Positions 9,370-18,128 of a DNA stretch of 64,000 nucleotides are shown one piece after another. Every line of letters starts with the position of its first letter. Within the stretch, counting starts at the first letter, position 1. Both the position numbers and the translations under genes were made by a program. The notes under the pieces were generated by a model. It worked only from the letters and a program-made list of their open reading frames with translations, made no database searches and was not told the DNA's origin. The DNA is from Pseudomonadota bacterium (GTDB taxonomy: Bacteria > Pseudomonadota > Alphaproteobacteria > Rhizobiales > Xanthobacteraceae): NCBI GenBank assembly GCA_018242205.1, contig JAFECJ010000014.1, positions 1-64,000 of the forward strand. Direction: 5' to 3'.

Positions 9370-10011
9370 TCACGGATAAAGGCGCGTCTTGCTCCAGGCC
9401 GCGCCCGGCGCGCTGCGTTTGAACACGATGCGGTCGTGCAGACGGAAAGGCCGGTCGTGCCAGAATTCGATCGACGACGGCACGATGCGGTATCCGGACC
9501 AATGCGGCGGGCGCGGCACGCTGCCGAGCGCATATTTGGCCGCGTTGACCGCGACCGCCTTCTCGAAGGCGAGACGGCTTTCCAAGGGCCGCGACTGCTG
9601 CGAGGCCCAGGCGCCGATCTGCGCCTGCTTCGGCCGCGTCGCGAAATAGGCGTCGGCCTCGGCGTCGGTCACTCGCTCGACGACGCCGCGCACGCGGATC
9701 TGCCGGTTGAGCGATTTCCAGTGGAACACCAGCGCCGCCTTCGGCGTCGCCGCGAGTTCCGTGCCCTTCTGGCTCTCGGTATTGGTGAAGAAGACGAAGC
9801 CCGTCTCGTCGGCGCCCTTGAGCAGCACCATGCGAGCGTCCGGCATGCCGTCGCGATCGACGGTGGCGAGCGTCATGGCGGTGGGGTCGCGCGGTTCCGA
9901 TTTCGTGGCGTCCTCGAGCCAGGCGGCGAACAGCCGCATCGGTTCGTCGGCTTCCGTAAAATCACCACTCATTAACTTTACTGTGCGCTCAATTGGAGTC
10001 GTGTCGGACAT
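9370..10011 (-). CDS. pdxH: Pyridoxamine 5'-phosphate oxidase
   Basis: 213 residues. It oxidises pyridoxamine or pyridoxine 5'-phosphate to pyridoxal 5'-phosphate with FMN and oxygen. Recognisable family blocks are [13 protein letters not shown] (FMN binding), [14 protein letters not shown], the FATRP substrate loop, SQQSRPLES and the C-terminal WSKTRLYP. All are in the expected order and the length is normal. It is divergent from the lipoprotein gene at 10058. Confidence 0.95.
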   Translation of the reverse strand: MSDTTPIERTVKLMSGDFTEADEPMRLFAAWLEDATKSEPRDPTAMTLATVDRDGMPDARMVLLKGADETGFVFFTNTESQKGTELAATPKAALVFHWKSLNRQIRVRGVVERVTDAEADAYFATRPKQAQIGAWASQQSRPLESRLAFEKAVAVNAAKYALGSVPRPPHWSGYRIVPSSIEFWHDRPFRLHDRIVFKRSAPGAAWSKTRLYP

Positions 10012-10057
10012 CGGGGAGTCTCACGTGACCGGTCGGCAGACCTGTCATCAGGGTTAT

Positions 10058-10546
10058 ATGGCGGCCGTCGCAGGCCGTGGTGCCTTATATAAGGGAACCA
10101 CGTCCGCGCGCCTATGGCGTCGCTTGGCCGCTATGTCGGTGCTCGCCCTGGCGCTCGGCATGGGCGGTTGCAGCCTGTCGTCGCAATTCGACTCGCTTTT
10201 CGGCTCCAGTTCCGATCAGACCGGCTCGATCACGCCGCCGCCCGGCGCCAAAGGTGGCGACCGGCTGCCGCCGGACACCGACCTTGCTTATGCCCGTGCC
10301 GCCGTCAAAGAGGTGTTGGCGCGGGGCGCCAAGGATTCAAGCCTGCCCTGGGAAAACCCGGTGACCGGCGCGCGGGGTACCGTGACGCCGATCTCGCAGG
10401 CCTATGCCGATGGTGACCAGACCTGCCACGACTTCCTGGCGAGCTACGTCAATGGCGGTTCCGAGGCCTGGCTTCAGGGCGCGGCCTGCAAGCCGCGCAA
10501 GGGCGGTTGGGAAGTCCGCTCGATGAAACCCTGGAAGCAGTCCTGA
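10058..10546 (+). CDS. RT0821/Lpp0805-type surface lipoprotein
   Basis: About 162 residues. A lipoprotein signal (SVLALALGMGGC) places the lipidated cysteine near residue 38 from ATG 10058; a shorter start at ATG 10133 would give a standard-length signal. The C-terminal part (PWENPVTGARGTVTPIS and TCHDFLASYV) matches the 17-kDa surface-antigen-like family of alphaproteobacteria, here without a glycine-zipper region. Its role is in the outer envelope and is otherwise unknown. Confidence 0.75.
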   Translation: MAAVAGRGALYKGTTSARLWRRLAAMSVLALALGMGGCSLSSQFDSLFGSSSDQTGSITPPPGAKGGDRLPPDTDLAYARAAVKEVLARGAKDSSLPWENPVTGARGTVTPISQAYADGDQTCHDFLASYVNGGSEAWLQGAACKPRKGGWEVRSMKPWKQS

Positions 10547-10680
10547 GCGCGGCTTGTCGTGCGCCCGTCCCGGGCGCCCGTGTTGAATCTACGGTCGCGG
10601 AACCCCACATTAGGGTCGATTCGGCCGCAACAATCGGCCGGACAGGGGCAATTTGACGGTTTTTCACGGAGTGAGCCAGG

Positions 10681-11706
10681 ATGCGTGACCCCTATACGGT
10701 TCTGGGGGTGTCCAAGACTGCCAGCGAGGCGGAGATCAAATCCGCTTTCCGCAAGCTTGCGAAAAAGCACCATCCCGACGCCAACAAGAACGACGCCAAG
10801 GCGGCCTCGCGCTTCGCCGAGTTGAACGCGGCTTACGAGATCGTCGGCGACGACGAGAAACGCAAGGCCTTCGACCGCGGCGAGATCGACGCCGAAGGCA
10901 AGCCGCGCTTTCAGGGATTTGCCGGGCAGCCGGGCGGTGGATTCCACCCGGGCGCGGGCGGCTTCGGCCAAGGATTTGGACAGGGTGGCGGCGGCGGCTT
11001 CGAGAGTTTCTCGTTCGGGCCCGACGGCTTCCAGCGCCGCAGCGCTGGTGCCGGTGCAGGCGGCTCGGGATTCGAGGATCTGCTGCGCGGCATGTTCGGC
11101 GGTCGCGCCCAGCCGGGCGCCGGCGGTCGCGGTTACTCGACTGAGTTCGAGCCGGAGGATTTCGGCTCGCAGGCCACCGGGCAGGACCTTGCCGCCTCGC
11201 TGACGATTTCGCTGACCGACGCCGCCAAGGGCGCGACCCAGCGCGTCAGCCTGCCGACCGGCAAGGAGATCGAGGTCAAGATTCCGGCCGGTATCACCAG
11301 CGGCCAGCAGATCAGGCTGAAAGGGCAGGGCTATCCCGGTCCCCTCGGCCGCAACGGCGATGCCATCATCACCATCACTGTCGCGCCGCATCCGCTGTTC
11401 AAGGCCGACGGCAACGACCTGCGACTCGAACTGCCGATCACGCTTTACGAGGCGGTGCTCGGTGGCAAGGTCCGCGTGCCGACGCTCGATGGCGCCGTCG
11501 AACTGGCGATCCCCCCCGGCACCAATTCCGGCCGTACCTTCCGCCTCAAGGGCAAAGGCCTCAAGGCCAAGGGCGGCAAGACCCACGGCGATCTGCTCGC
11601 CACGGTGCGCGTGGTGCTGCCCGACAGCGTTAGTGACGATCTCAAGAAGGAGATCGAGAAGCTGCGCGACGACAAGCCGTACGATCCGCGGAAGGATCTG
11701 GGCTAA
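10681..11706 (+). CDS. CbpA-like J-domain co-chaperone
   Basis: 341 residues. The N-terminal J domain (residues 1-70) carries the HPD motif (KKHHPDANKND) that stimulates DnaK. A glycine/phenylalanine-rich linker (about 80-160) follows, then two beta-barrel substrate-binding domains typical of DnaJ C-terminal regions (KIPAGITSGQQIRLKGQG and PPGTNSGRTFRLKGKG). The four CxxCxGxG zinc repeats of true DnaJ are absent, so this is a class B, CbpA-type co-chaperone. ATG 10681 follows a GGAGTGAGCC ribosome region. Confidence 0.9.
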   Translation: MRDPYTVLGVSKTASEAEIKSAFRKLAKKHHPDANKNDAKAASRFAELNAAYEIVGDDEKRKAFDRGEIDAEGKPRFQGFAGQPGGGFHPGAGGFGQGFGQGGGGGFESFSFGPDGFQRRSAGAGAGGSGFEDLLRGMFGGRAQPGAGGRGYSTEFEPEDFGSQATGQDLAASLTISLTDAAKGATQRVSLPTGKEIEVKIPAGITSGQQIRLKGQGYPGPLGRNGDAIITITVAPHPLFKADGNDLRLELPITLYEAVLGGKVRVPTLDGAVELAIPPGTNSGRTFRLKGKGLKAKGGKTHGDLLATVRVVLPDSVSDDLKKEIEKLRDDKPYDPRKDLG

Positions 11707-11710
11707 CGCC

Positions 11711-12514
11711 TCATCCCTTCTTGGCCGCGCCTTTGTCGACCTGGTCGTAGACGTTCTTCGCCACGCTCTCGAGCTTGTCGCGGTCCGATGGGCCGCTGAC
11801 GACGTAGCCGACCTTGTCGTCGACCCAGGTGAACGCAGCATCGCGCGCGCCGCTCTTGAAGCGCAGCGCGGTCGCCGGTTGCGCCGCCTTGGCGCAATAG
11901 ATGGTGTAGCGCTCGCCGCTCGGGCCTTCGTACATGTAGAACGCCGCGGCGCCGCTCGGTCCCGGCAGCAGGCGGCCGCCGACCAGCTTGAGGCCGAGCG
12001 ACGACAGATCGGGCAGGCTCAGTTCGTAGCCGACCCGCTTCGACAGCCACTGCCGCAGATGCGCCTGCTCGGAGCCCGGCACTTCGACCGGATGACGCAC
12101 CTCGACGACGTAGAGCCGGTAGGCTTCCAGTGCGTCCGCGGTGATGGCATCGAAGGCCGAAGGTTTCTTGACTGCAGCACCATGAGCGAACCAGCCGGCG
12201 CCGCCGCCGGCGATGAACGCGGCGAACACCGCAGCCGCGGCCATCGCCGTGAATCGCCGGCCGCCCGGTCGCGCGCCGCGATCGGCGGCGAGGATACGGT
12301 CGAGCTGCAGGCGCTCGGGAATCGGCTCGTGCGCCACCGCGCCGTAGCGCGCGCGAATGTCGTCGGCCTGCGTGCGCCAGGCAGCGACGATGCCGGCGGC
12401 GTCGGTGTGACTTGCCAGCCATGCCGTCACCGCTTCCCGGCGATCGTCCGGTAATTCGCCGTCGACATAGGCGTGCAGTTCGTCCTCTGTCACCGGTCTG
12501 TCATATTCAGTCAT
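11711..12514 (-). CDS. Membrane anti-sigma factor
   Basis: 267 residues. The N-terminal 80 residues resemble an anti-sigma domain (ELHAYVDGELPDD) but without the His-Cys-Cys zinc ligands of ZAS proteins. One membrane helix (about 86-108, FTAMAAAAVFAAFIAGG) leads to a periplasmic sensor-like domain of about 155 residues. It starts 12 bp after the ECF sigma gene in the same direction, the usual arrangement in which the membrane partner sequesters the sigma until an envelope signal releases it. The signal is unknown. Confidence 0.85.
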   Translation of the reverse strand: MTEYDRPVTEDELHAYVDGELPDDRREAVTAWLASHTDAAGIVAAWRTQADDIRARYGAVAHEPIPERLQLDRILAADRGARPGGRRFTAMAAAAVFAAFIAGGGAGWFAHGAAVKKPSAFDAITADALEAYRLYVVEVRHPVEVPGSEQAHLRQWLSKRVGYELSLPDLSSLGLKLVGGRLLPGPSGAAAFYMYEGPSGERYTIYCAKAAQPATALRFKSGARDAAFTWVDDKVGYVVSGPSDRDKLESVAKNVYDQVDKGAAKKG

Positions 12515-12526
12515 CGCTTCGTCGTC

Positions 12527-13012
12527 CTATTTCACGCGGCGCAGCGCTGGGCGCCCGCCTTCGAGAAAAGTCTTCAGTTGTTGCCGCGCCCGGGCCAGTC
12601 GCGACATCACGGTGCCGATGGGTACGCCTTGGATATCGGCGACCTCGCGGTAGCTCAGGCCCTCGAGCACCACGAGCAGCAGGGCCTGGCGCTGTTCATC
12701 GACCAGCGTCGCGAGCGCGCGTTCGATGTCGCGGCCGCCTTCGGCGGCGTCGACGGCGGCGTCGCCGTCGTCGACCGGCACCATCACCGGCCGCCGTGCC
12801 AGAGAACGCAGGCGGTTACGGTTGAGGTTGGCGAGGATCGTGTACATCCAGGTCCGCACCTCGCCGCCGTGGAACAGATGCTCCGAGCGCAGCGCCCGCA
12901 CCAGGGTGTCCTGGACCAGGTCGTCGGCCGCCTCGGCGTCGCGCGTCAGCGCCCGCGCAAATCGGCGCAGCGCCGGAATGGTCACCTCAACCTCCTGCCG
13001 GAACGTCGGCAC
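12527..13012 (-). CDS. ECF-type RNA polymerase sigma factor
   Basis: 161 residues with sigma region 2 (DAEAADDLVQDTLVRAL, then RTWMYTILANLNRNRL) and region 4 (GLSYREVADIQGVPIGTVMS, a helix-turn-helix), and no regions 1 or 3: a minimal extracytoplasmic-function sigma. It is followed 12 bp later by its probable anti-sigma. Upstream, on the coding strand, a GGAAT box (13083-13087) and a GTTTT (13061-13065) are 17 bp apart; this could be a self-recognised ECF promoter but is weak evidence. Confidence 0.9.
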   Translation of the reverse strand: MPTFRQEVEVTIPALRRFARALTRDAEAADDLVQDTLVRALRSEHLFHGGEVRTWMYTILANLNRNRLRSLARRPVMVPVDDGDAAVDAAEGGRDIERALATLVDEQRQALLLVVLEGLSYREVADIQGVPIGTVMSRLARARQQLKTFLEGGRPALRRVK

Positions 13013-13202
13013 TTTCTTCCTTTCGCGGCGGTCGCCCCTGGGTCGCGCCGATTATGACAAAAAACCCCGCAAGATCAGACATATTCCCTCAGCCGAATTG
13101 AATTCACATCGCAGGCCGACAAGCCGGCCGGCTTGCTTGATGGGCCCAGAACCCTATGCCATACGGAGGCTTCCGGCGGTTGCCGGGCAAGTGAGGGTTG
13201 AA

Positions 13203-14015
13203 ATGGCTGAAGTCTCGGGCCTGATGCGCGGCAAACGCGGGCTGATCATGGGGGTGGCGAACAACCGCTCGATCGCCTGGGGTATCGCCCGGGCGTGCCG
13301 GGACCACGGCGCCGATCTGGCCTTCACCTACCAGGGCGACGCCCTCAAGAAGCGCGTCGAGCCGCTCGCCGAGGAAGTCGACGGCCTGGTGGTTGGGCAC
13401 TGCGACGTCACCGACCCGGCCTCCCTCGACGCCGTCTTCGCCCAGGTGGAGCAGGCCTGGGGGGCGCTGGATTTCGTCCTGCATGCCATTGCCTATTCGG
13501 ACAAGGACCAGCTCGACGGCCGCTACGTCGATACGACCGAAGACAACTTCACCAAGACCATGCTGGTGTCCTGTTATTCGTTCACGGCCATCGCGCAGCG
13601 CGCCGAGAAGCTGATGAAGAACGGCGGCTCGATGCTGACGCTGACCTATTACGGCGCCGAGAAGTGGATGCCGCATTACAACGTCATGGGACTCGCCAAG
13701 GCCGCGCTGGAATCCTCGGTGCGCTACATGGCGGCCGACCTCGGCGTGAAGAACATCCGCGTCAACGCCATCTCGGCCGGCCCGATCAAGACCTTGGCCG
13801 CGTCGGGCATCGGCGACTTCCGCTATATTCTGAAATGGAACGAATACAACACGCCGATGCGGCGCAACGTGTCGCTGGAGGATGTCGGCAAGGCCGGCGT
13901 ATTCTTCCTGTCCGACCTGTCGAGCGGCGTCACCGGCGAAATCCAGCACGTCGATGCCGGATATCATGTCGTCGGCATCAAGCATCCGGACGCGCCCGAT
14001 ATGGCGGTCAAGTAA
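13203..14015 (+). CDS. fabI: Enoyl-[acyl-carrier-protein] reductase (NADH)
   Basis: 270 residues. It reduces trans-2-enoyl-ACP in the last step of each fatty-acid elongation cycle. The atypical SDR features of FabI are present: GVANNRSIAWGIA in place of the usual glycine motif, and a Tyr-x6-Lys active site (HYNVMGLAK) with an upstream YYGAEKW. ATG 13203 is chosen, with a GTGAGGG region upstream; the same frame stays open far upstream but without homology. It heads a conserved rhizobial order of fabI, histidine phosphatase, aroC. Confidence 0.95.
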   Translation: MAEVSGLMRGKRGLIMGVANNRSIAWGIARACRDHGADLAFTYQGDALKKRVEPLAEEVDGLVVGHCDVTDPASLDAVFAQVEQAWGALDFVLHAIAYSDKDQLDGRYVDTTEDNFTKTMLVSCYSFTAIAQRAEKLMKNGGSMLTLTYYGAEKWMPHYNVMGLAKAALESSVRYMAADLGVKNIRVNAISAGPIKTLAASGIGDFRYILKWNEYNTPMRRNVSLEDVGKAGVFFLSDLSSGVTGEIQHVDAGYHVVGIKHPDAPDMAVK

Positions 14016-14021
14016 GCCGGC

Positions 14022-14066
14022 GCATGATCCCGAAAAGTGGATACCGGTTTTCGGATCAGATCATGC
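14022..14066. repeat. 45-bp palindromic intergenic repeat
   Basis: An imperfect palindrome beginning GCATGATCCCGAAAAGTGG and ending with its near-complement. This is a short dispersed element common between genes in Bradyrhizobium and relatives. It could fold in RNA and act as a processing or attenuation point between fabI and the phosphatase gene. Confidence 0.7.
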
Positions 14067-14083
14067 CCCAAGTAAAATAAGCG

Positions 14084-14677
14084 ATGCCGACGGTCTATTA
14101 CATCCGTCACGGCGAAACCGACTGGAACGTGGCCGGCCGGCTGCAGGGCCGTCGCGACATTCCGCTCAACGCCAGAGGCCGAGGCCAGGCCGCGCATTGC
14201 GGCGAGGTGCTGCGCGATCTGTTCGCGCGCGACAACATCGATCCGGCCTCGCTCGGCTATGTCTCGAGCCCATTGGTGCGTGCCACCGAAACCATGGAAT
14301 GGGTGCGGGAAGGGCTCGGTCTGCCGCGCGACGGTTTTAAACGCGAGCCGCAGCTCATCGAATTGTCGTTCGGCGATTGGGAAGGCGCGACCATCGCGCT
14401 GTTGCACCAGAACGATCCGGTGCGCATCGCGCAGCGCGAGCACGACAAGTATCATTTCGTGCCGCCGAACGGCGAGAGCTATCAGATGGTCGAGGCGCGC
14501 ATGAAGCGCTGGTACGACAGCCTGACCGGCGACGTCGTCGCGACCTCGCATGGCGGCACCTGCCGCGGCCTGATGACCTGCCTCGGCGTGGCGACGCCGG
14601 CGGTGGCGCCGCTGGTCGATATTATCCAGGGCGAGGTCTATGTGTTTCGCGGCCGCGAACTGACGCGGTATGCGTGA
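14084..14677 (+). CDS. Histidine phosphatase family protein (phosphoglycerate-mutase-like)
   Basis: 197 residues. The RHG phosphohistidine motif (YYIRHGETDWN) sits at the N-terminus and the second catalytic His appears in ATSHGGTCRG near residue 155. Family members hydrolyse small phosphate esters; the substrate here is unknown. Its last 119 bp are present again at 17929-18047 beyond an inserted block, so this intact copy was preserved through that insertion. Confidence 0.88.
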   Translation: MPTVYYIRHGETDWNVAGRLQGRRDIPLNARGRGQAAHCGEVLRDLFARDNIDPASLGYVSSPLVRATETMEWVREGLGLPRDGFKREPQLIELSFGDWEGATIALLHQNDPVRIAQREHDKYHFVPPNGESYQMVEARMKRWYDSLTGDVVATSHGGTCRGLMTCLGVATPAVAPLVDIIQGEVYVFRGRELTRYA

Positions 14678-14678
14678 C
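14560..14678 (+). repeat. Direct repeat copy A (119 bp), left border of insert
   Basis: The 3' end of the histidine phosphatase gene. It matches 17929-18047 over 119 bp with four mismatches: one Thr-to-Lys codon change (ACG/AAA, two bases) and two silent changes. Homology stops abruptly on both sides. Together the two copies bracket the solute-binding protein, rhodanese and LysR genes. Confidence 0.92.
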
Positions 14679-14763
14679 GCTGCGCCCTCAAACTCGCCTC
14701 CATCCGCTTCGTAATCAGAAAAATCTGTATCCCTTCACGAAGGTCTCGGTCGGATTCTAAGCC

Positions 14764-15810
14764 CTATTGGCGCCGGCTGCTCGGCCGATCCGCTTCTTTG
14801 GCTGGAGCTGCCGAAGGCGCCGCGAGAATGTTTCGAATGATGGGGCTCCACTGCGCCTGCTCCTGCTTGATGAAGTTGGCGAGTTCGGCCGTCGACGGAA
14901 AGGCCGGATAGATCCCAAGGGCGATCATTCGCTGCCTGACGCTGGGTTGGTCGAAGATGCGGCGGATATCGGTGTGAACCTTATTGACGATGTCGTCCGG
15001 CACGCCGATCGGAGCCATCAGTGCTGCCCAACCGATGGCGACAAACCCGGGCGCGGTCTCGGCGACCGTCGGCACCTCGGGGAAATTGGGCAGGCGTTCA
15101 CGTGCCGAGAAGGCGAGGAGGACGAGCTCGCCGGACTGGATTGCGCCTTTGATCGCGAGATAGTTTTCGATGATCAGGCTGGTCTGACCGGACAGGACGC
15201 TGGTGAGCCCATCGGCTGCGCCGCGGTAGGGTACAAAGGTCAATGAGGCACCCGTGCGCGACCTAAAATACTCGCCGGACATGTGTGGCAATGAGCCTGT
15301 TTGATTCGCAGCATAGAAGATCCTGTCGGGCTCGCTTCGCGACAGTGCGACGAGTTCCTCGATTGATGTGACGCCGAGCTTGGGGCTGACGGCGAAAGCC
15401 ATCGGCGATGCGCCGAGGAAGGCGACCGGTTTCAAATTCGTTCCGATTATGACCGGCGCGTGCTCCTGGCGAATTGGCAGGACGGTGAAGGCCGAAGCGG
15501 ATGCGACTAGCAGCGTGTAGCCGTCCGGTGAAGCATCGGCCGCCCGTTGCGCAGCGACGATGCCTCCTCCCGCGCTGTTGTTCTCAACGATTACCTGCTG
15601 CCGCCAGAGGCGAGACAGTTCGTCGGCGATGATCCGGGCCAGCACATCGGGGCTGGAGCCGAGGCCGGCGTTGGTGATGATACGAACATGGCGGTTGGGG
15701 TAGGCGCCCTGCGCGCTTGCCGGCGCTGCACCAGACATTGCTCCCAAGGCGACCGGAAGCGCCCAGAGCAGGAGGCAAAAGTACAATCGAACCGGCGGGC
15801 GGCAGCGCAT
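14764..15810 (-). CDS. Tripartite tricarboxylate transporter substrate-binding protein (TctC/Bug family)
   Basis: 348 residues with an N-terminal signal peptide (LYFCLLLWALPVALGAM to about residue 33), so periplasmic. Family blocks are NRHVRIITNAGLGSSPDVLAR, the VVENNSAGGG-like segment VIVENNSAGGGI, YTLLVAS, and the C-terminal FIKQEQAQWSPIIR. These proteins bind carboxylated solutes, but many are orphans without the membrane partners TctA/TctB; neither is present here. It lies in the inserted block and is transcribed in the same direction as the rhodanese and LysR genes. Confidence 0.9.
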   Translation of the reverse strand: MRCRPPVRLYFCLLLWALPVALGAMSGAAPASAQGAYPNRHVRIITNAGLGSSPDVLARIIADELSRLWRQQVIVENNSAGGGIVAAQRAADASPDGYTLLVASASAFTVLPIRQEHAPVIIGTNLKPVAFLGASPMAFAVSPKLGVTSIEELVALSRSEPDRIFYAANQTGSLPHMSGEYFRSRTGASLTFVPYRGAADGLTSVLSGQTSLIIENYLAIKGAIQSGELVLLAFSARERLPNFPEVPTVAETAPGFVAIGWAALMAPIGVPDDIVNKVHTDIRRIFDQPSVRQRMIALGIYPAFPSTAELANFIKQEQAQWSPIIRNILAAPSAAPAKEADRPSSRRQ

Positions 15811-15924
15811 AGCACCTCCAGGATTCTTCCAGAACAGCTACCTATATCGGTCGGGGCCGACAAGGTTATCGCACGAGAGGAACTGCTAAGGCATCATGAG
15901 TCGGGTTGGCGCCGCCCCGACGCG

Positions 15925-16692
15925 CTAGTCGCTACTTTTGAGGGCCGCCGCCAGTGCCTCGAATGTGCCCGGAAAATAGGCGACGTTGTGCCAAGGCCTT
16001 TCACGTAACGCATCAGCCAACTGGCGAGCTTGAGCCGCGTCCTGTCCGAACAAGATGATGCGCCGGTTGAAATCGTCCTCGGGAAGCGGCGCCTTCTTCA
16101 GGCCGCCTAACGCGAGTTGATCGGCCGGCACGCTATGGGTGCCGGGAAGACTCTCCTTGGCGAACTGATCGGCGGAGCGAGCGTCGAAGAATACCGCAGT
16201 TCGATCGAGCTTGAAAATCCGGCGGATGCCATCGATCTCGATCACCGTCGGCCCGCCGAGGGCGCGCCAGATCGGAATGCCCAACTGGTAACGGCGGACA
16301 TTGGTGAACCCGGCGGCGGCGAGTTGGTCGCCTAGCCTCCGGCTGGCCTGGCAGAAGGGTCCGTTACAATAGAGCACGAGCGCTTTGCTCTTGTCTCCGC
16401 CGACCAGGCGCTCGGCAGCCGCCACATGTGAGGACGGCGGCGCATCGAGGTCGCGCGCCCCAGGGATATGGCCGGCCACGAATTCTGCGTGCGTCCGCGT
16501 GTCGAGGATAATGGCGCTGCCATCGGCCATAATGCGGCGCATTTGCTCGGTGCTGACCTCGGCTGTCTTGGAATTTGATTCGACCAAAGTCGCTTGATAA
16601 ATGCTGAGCTCCTGCGCGAGCGTGCCGGCTGAACTGAGGGCGAGCCCCAGAAGACCTGCAGCAGACAGGCTGATAACATGGTGGAAGGTCAT
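15925..16692 (-). CDS. Exported tandem rhodanese-domain protein
   Basis: 255 residues. A signal peptide (ISLSAAGLLGLALSSAGTLAQ) predicts export. The first rhodanese domain (about 45-150) is complete, with DTRTHAEFVAGHIPGA and the active-site loop YCNGPFCQASRR, whose cysteines could carry persulfide sulfur. The second domain (about 160-250) keeps the fold-like FFDARSADQF but has FGQDAAQARQ in place of the active-site Cys, so it is probably regulatory. This N-active, C-inactive order reverses the classical tandem enzymes. The sulfur acceptor is unknown. Confidence 0.85.
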   Translation of the reverse strand: MTFHHVISLSAAGLLGLALSSAGTLAQELSIYQATLVESNSKTAEVSTEQMRRIMADGSAIILDTRTHAEFVAGHIPGARDLDAPPSSHVAAAERLVGGDKSKALVLYCNGPFCQASRRLGDQLAAAGFTNVRRYQLGIPIWRALGGPTVIEIDGIRRIFKLDRTAVFFDARSADQFAKESLPGTHSVPADQLALGGLKKAPLPEDDFNRRIILFGQDAAQARQLADALRERPWHNVAYFPGTFEALAAALKSSD

Positions 16693-16862
16693 CGTTTATC
16701 TCCCTGCGCCAACGTGTAGCTGTGACTCCGCCGGAAGCAGCCACCGTCCGGTTCGGACGCCGCGATAGCCGGCGCCGAGCATCAGGCCGCCTCGGCAGCC
16801 GAATGTCCAAGAGGATTGACAGAGAGCAGGCCGCAGAATTTCTGCGGATTAGCCTGTCGGAC

Positions 16863-17780
16863 TCAAAGCGGATGGCAGAGGGGACCGAGCGCCTCTGTCA
16901 CGCCTTTCAGGGAAGAGCGGATCGCACCGCTCAGGCCGGCCTCGTTGCGAAATGGCGGCCGCTGGGTTGAGGACGCGAGGAACAATGTCCGCCTGACGGC
17001 TGGTCTGATGATGGGGCGCGCATCGAGAGCGCCATTGCGAACCTCGTCCATCACCGAGAAATAGGGCAAAATGCTTGCCACGGCGCCGCGCTTCACCATG
17101 GTTTTCATCGCGGAAACGGAGCGCACCTCGTAGTCGATTTGCAACTCGAGTCCGAGCTCCCTTGCTGCACGTGTCACGGCATTGCGCACGGTGTCGCCCG
17201 GCTCGGGCATCGCGAGGCATTCGTCCAGGGCCTCGGCAAAGGTGATCGGCTCGCCTTTTCGAGGCCCTGGAAGCGTGACGAGCACAAGGTCGTCCTGGAA
17301 AAGCGGGGTGCGCGACAGGTGGGGTAGATCCGGAATGTCGTAGCAAAGGATGAAGTCGAGTTCTCCGCGGATCAACGTATCGACGAGGACATGGCTCATC
17401 TCCTCGACCAGACTGAGGAGAATCTGCGGAATGTGTTCGCGAACATGGATGACAAGCTCTGGGCCGACAATCGGCATGAGGGCCGGCGTCGTTCCGAGAC
17501 GTATGGGTTCGCTGTCCTCGCGATCACAACGCGACACCTCGTAGCGGATTTCCTCGACCGACTTCAGGATTGCCAGCGCTTTCGCATGGAGCAGCTTTCC
17601 GGCCTTGGTCGGCTCGACACCTCGCGAATGGCGAATGAGGAGGGTGACGCCCAGATCTTCCTCGATCTGGCGGATCTGCATGCCCAGGGCAGTTTGCGCA
17701 ACATGAAGCTGTTCGGCGGCACGGGTCATATTGCCGGCTTCTACGACACTTATGAAGTATTTAAATTGGCGCAGATTCAT
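16863..17780 (-). CDS. LysR-family transcriptional regulator
   Basis: 305 residues. The N-terminal winged helix (residues 1-60: MNLRQFKYFISVVEAGNMTR, AAEQLHVAQTALGMQIRQ) is typical of the NAC/Cbl-like branch. The effector domain (about 92-295) includes LIRGELDFILCYDIPD. It is the first gene of the inserted block and probably controls the rhodanese and solute-binding genes downstream on the same strand, although 170 bp separate it from the rhodanese gene. The ligand is unknown. Confidence 0.9.
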   Translation of the reverse strand: MNLRQFKYFISVVEAGNMTRAAEQLHVAQTALGMQIRQIEEDLGVTLLIRHSRGVEPTKAGKLLHAKALAILKSVEEIRYEVSRCDREDSEPIRLGTTPALMPIVGPELVIHVREHIPQILLSLVEEMSHVLVDTLIRGELDFILCYDIPDLPHLSRTPLFQDDLVLVTLPGPRKGEPITFAEALDECLAMPEPGDTVRNAVTRAARELGLELQIDYEVRSVSAMKTMVKRGAVASILPYFSVMDEVRNGALDARPIIRPAVRRTLFLASSTQRPPFRNEAGLSGAIRSSLKGVTEALGPLCHPL

Positions 17781-18128
17781 ACGCGTCCCTGGATGACGGC
17801 ATCCGATAGCCTAGCAGGCGCACGGCGGGTATTGGAATCGGCTCCTCCCTACCGAGCGAGTTCCAATTTGGCGGGCGGAGGAAGACCTTGGCATTCTCCA
17901 GTTCGATCGTAACACACGAGGCGCGCCTCTGCCGCGGCCTGATGACCTGCCTCGGCGTGGCGAAACCGGCGGTGGCGCCGCTGGTCGATATCATCCAGGG
18001 CGAGGTCTATGTGTTCCGCGGCCGCGAACTGACGCGGTATGCGTGACCCCGCGGGCCAATTTGACGGCGGATAGGGCTCGGGCTACCTAACCCGGGCAAC
18101 GGCGGAACCTCCAGTTCTTCGAAACCCT
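17781..18128. other. Insert-to-core junction, no gene
   Basis: The 348 bp between the LysR start and aroC hold the LysR promoter region, then from 17929 the second copy of the phosphatase 3' end, then 80 bp leading into aroC. There is no start codon or ribosome site that would express the phosphatase remnant, so it is a non-coding scar. Confidence 0.7.
17929..18047 (+). pseudogene. Duplicated 3' end of histidine phosphatase gene (direct repeat copy B)
   Basis: 119 bp matching 14560-14678 with four mismatches, ending in the same TGA. It lacks the 5' four fifths of the gene. Sequence upstream of 17929 is unrelated to the phosphatase. It marks the right border of the inserted block and is probably the original 3' end left beside aroC. 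Confidence 0.88.

Noticed and set aside
13061..13087. ECF-type promoter (GGAAT, 17 bp, GTTTT) before the sigma gene
   Set aside because: The match to known ECF boxes is weak and cannot be judged without the regulon; mentioned with the gene but not called.
14679..17928. Integrase or transposase expected within the repeat-bracketed insert
   Set aside because: All substantial frames are accounted for by the solute-binding, rhodanese and LysR genes or by their antisense shadows.
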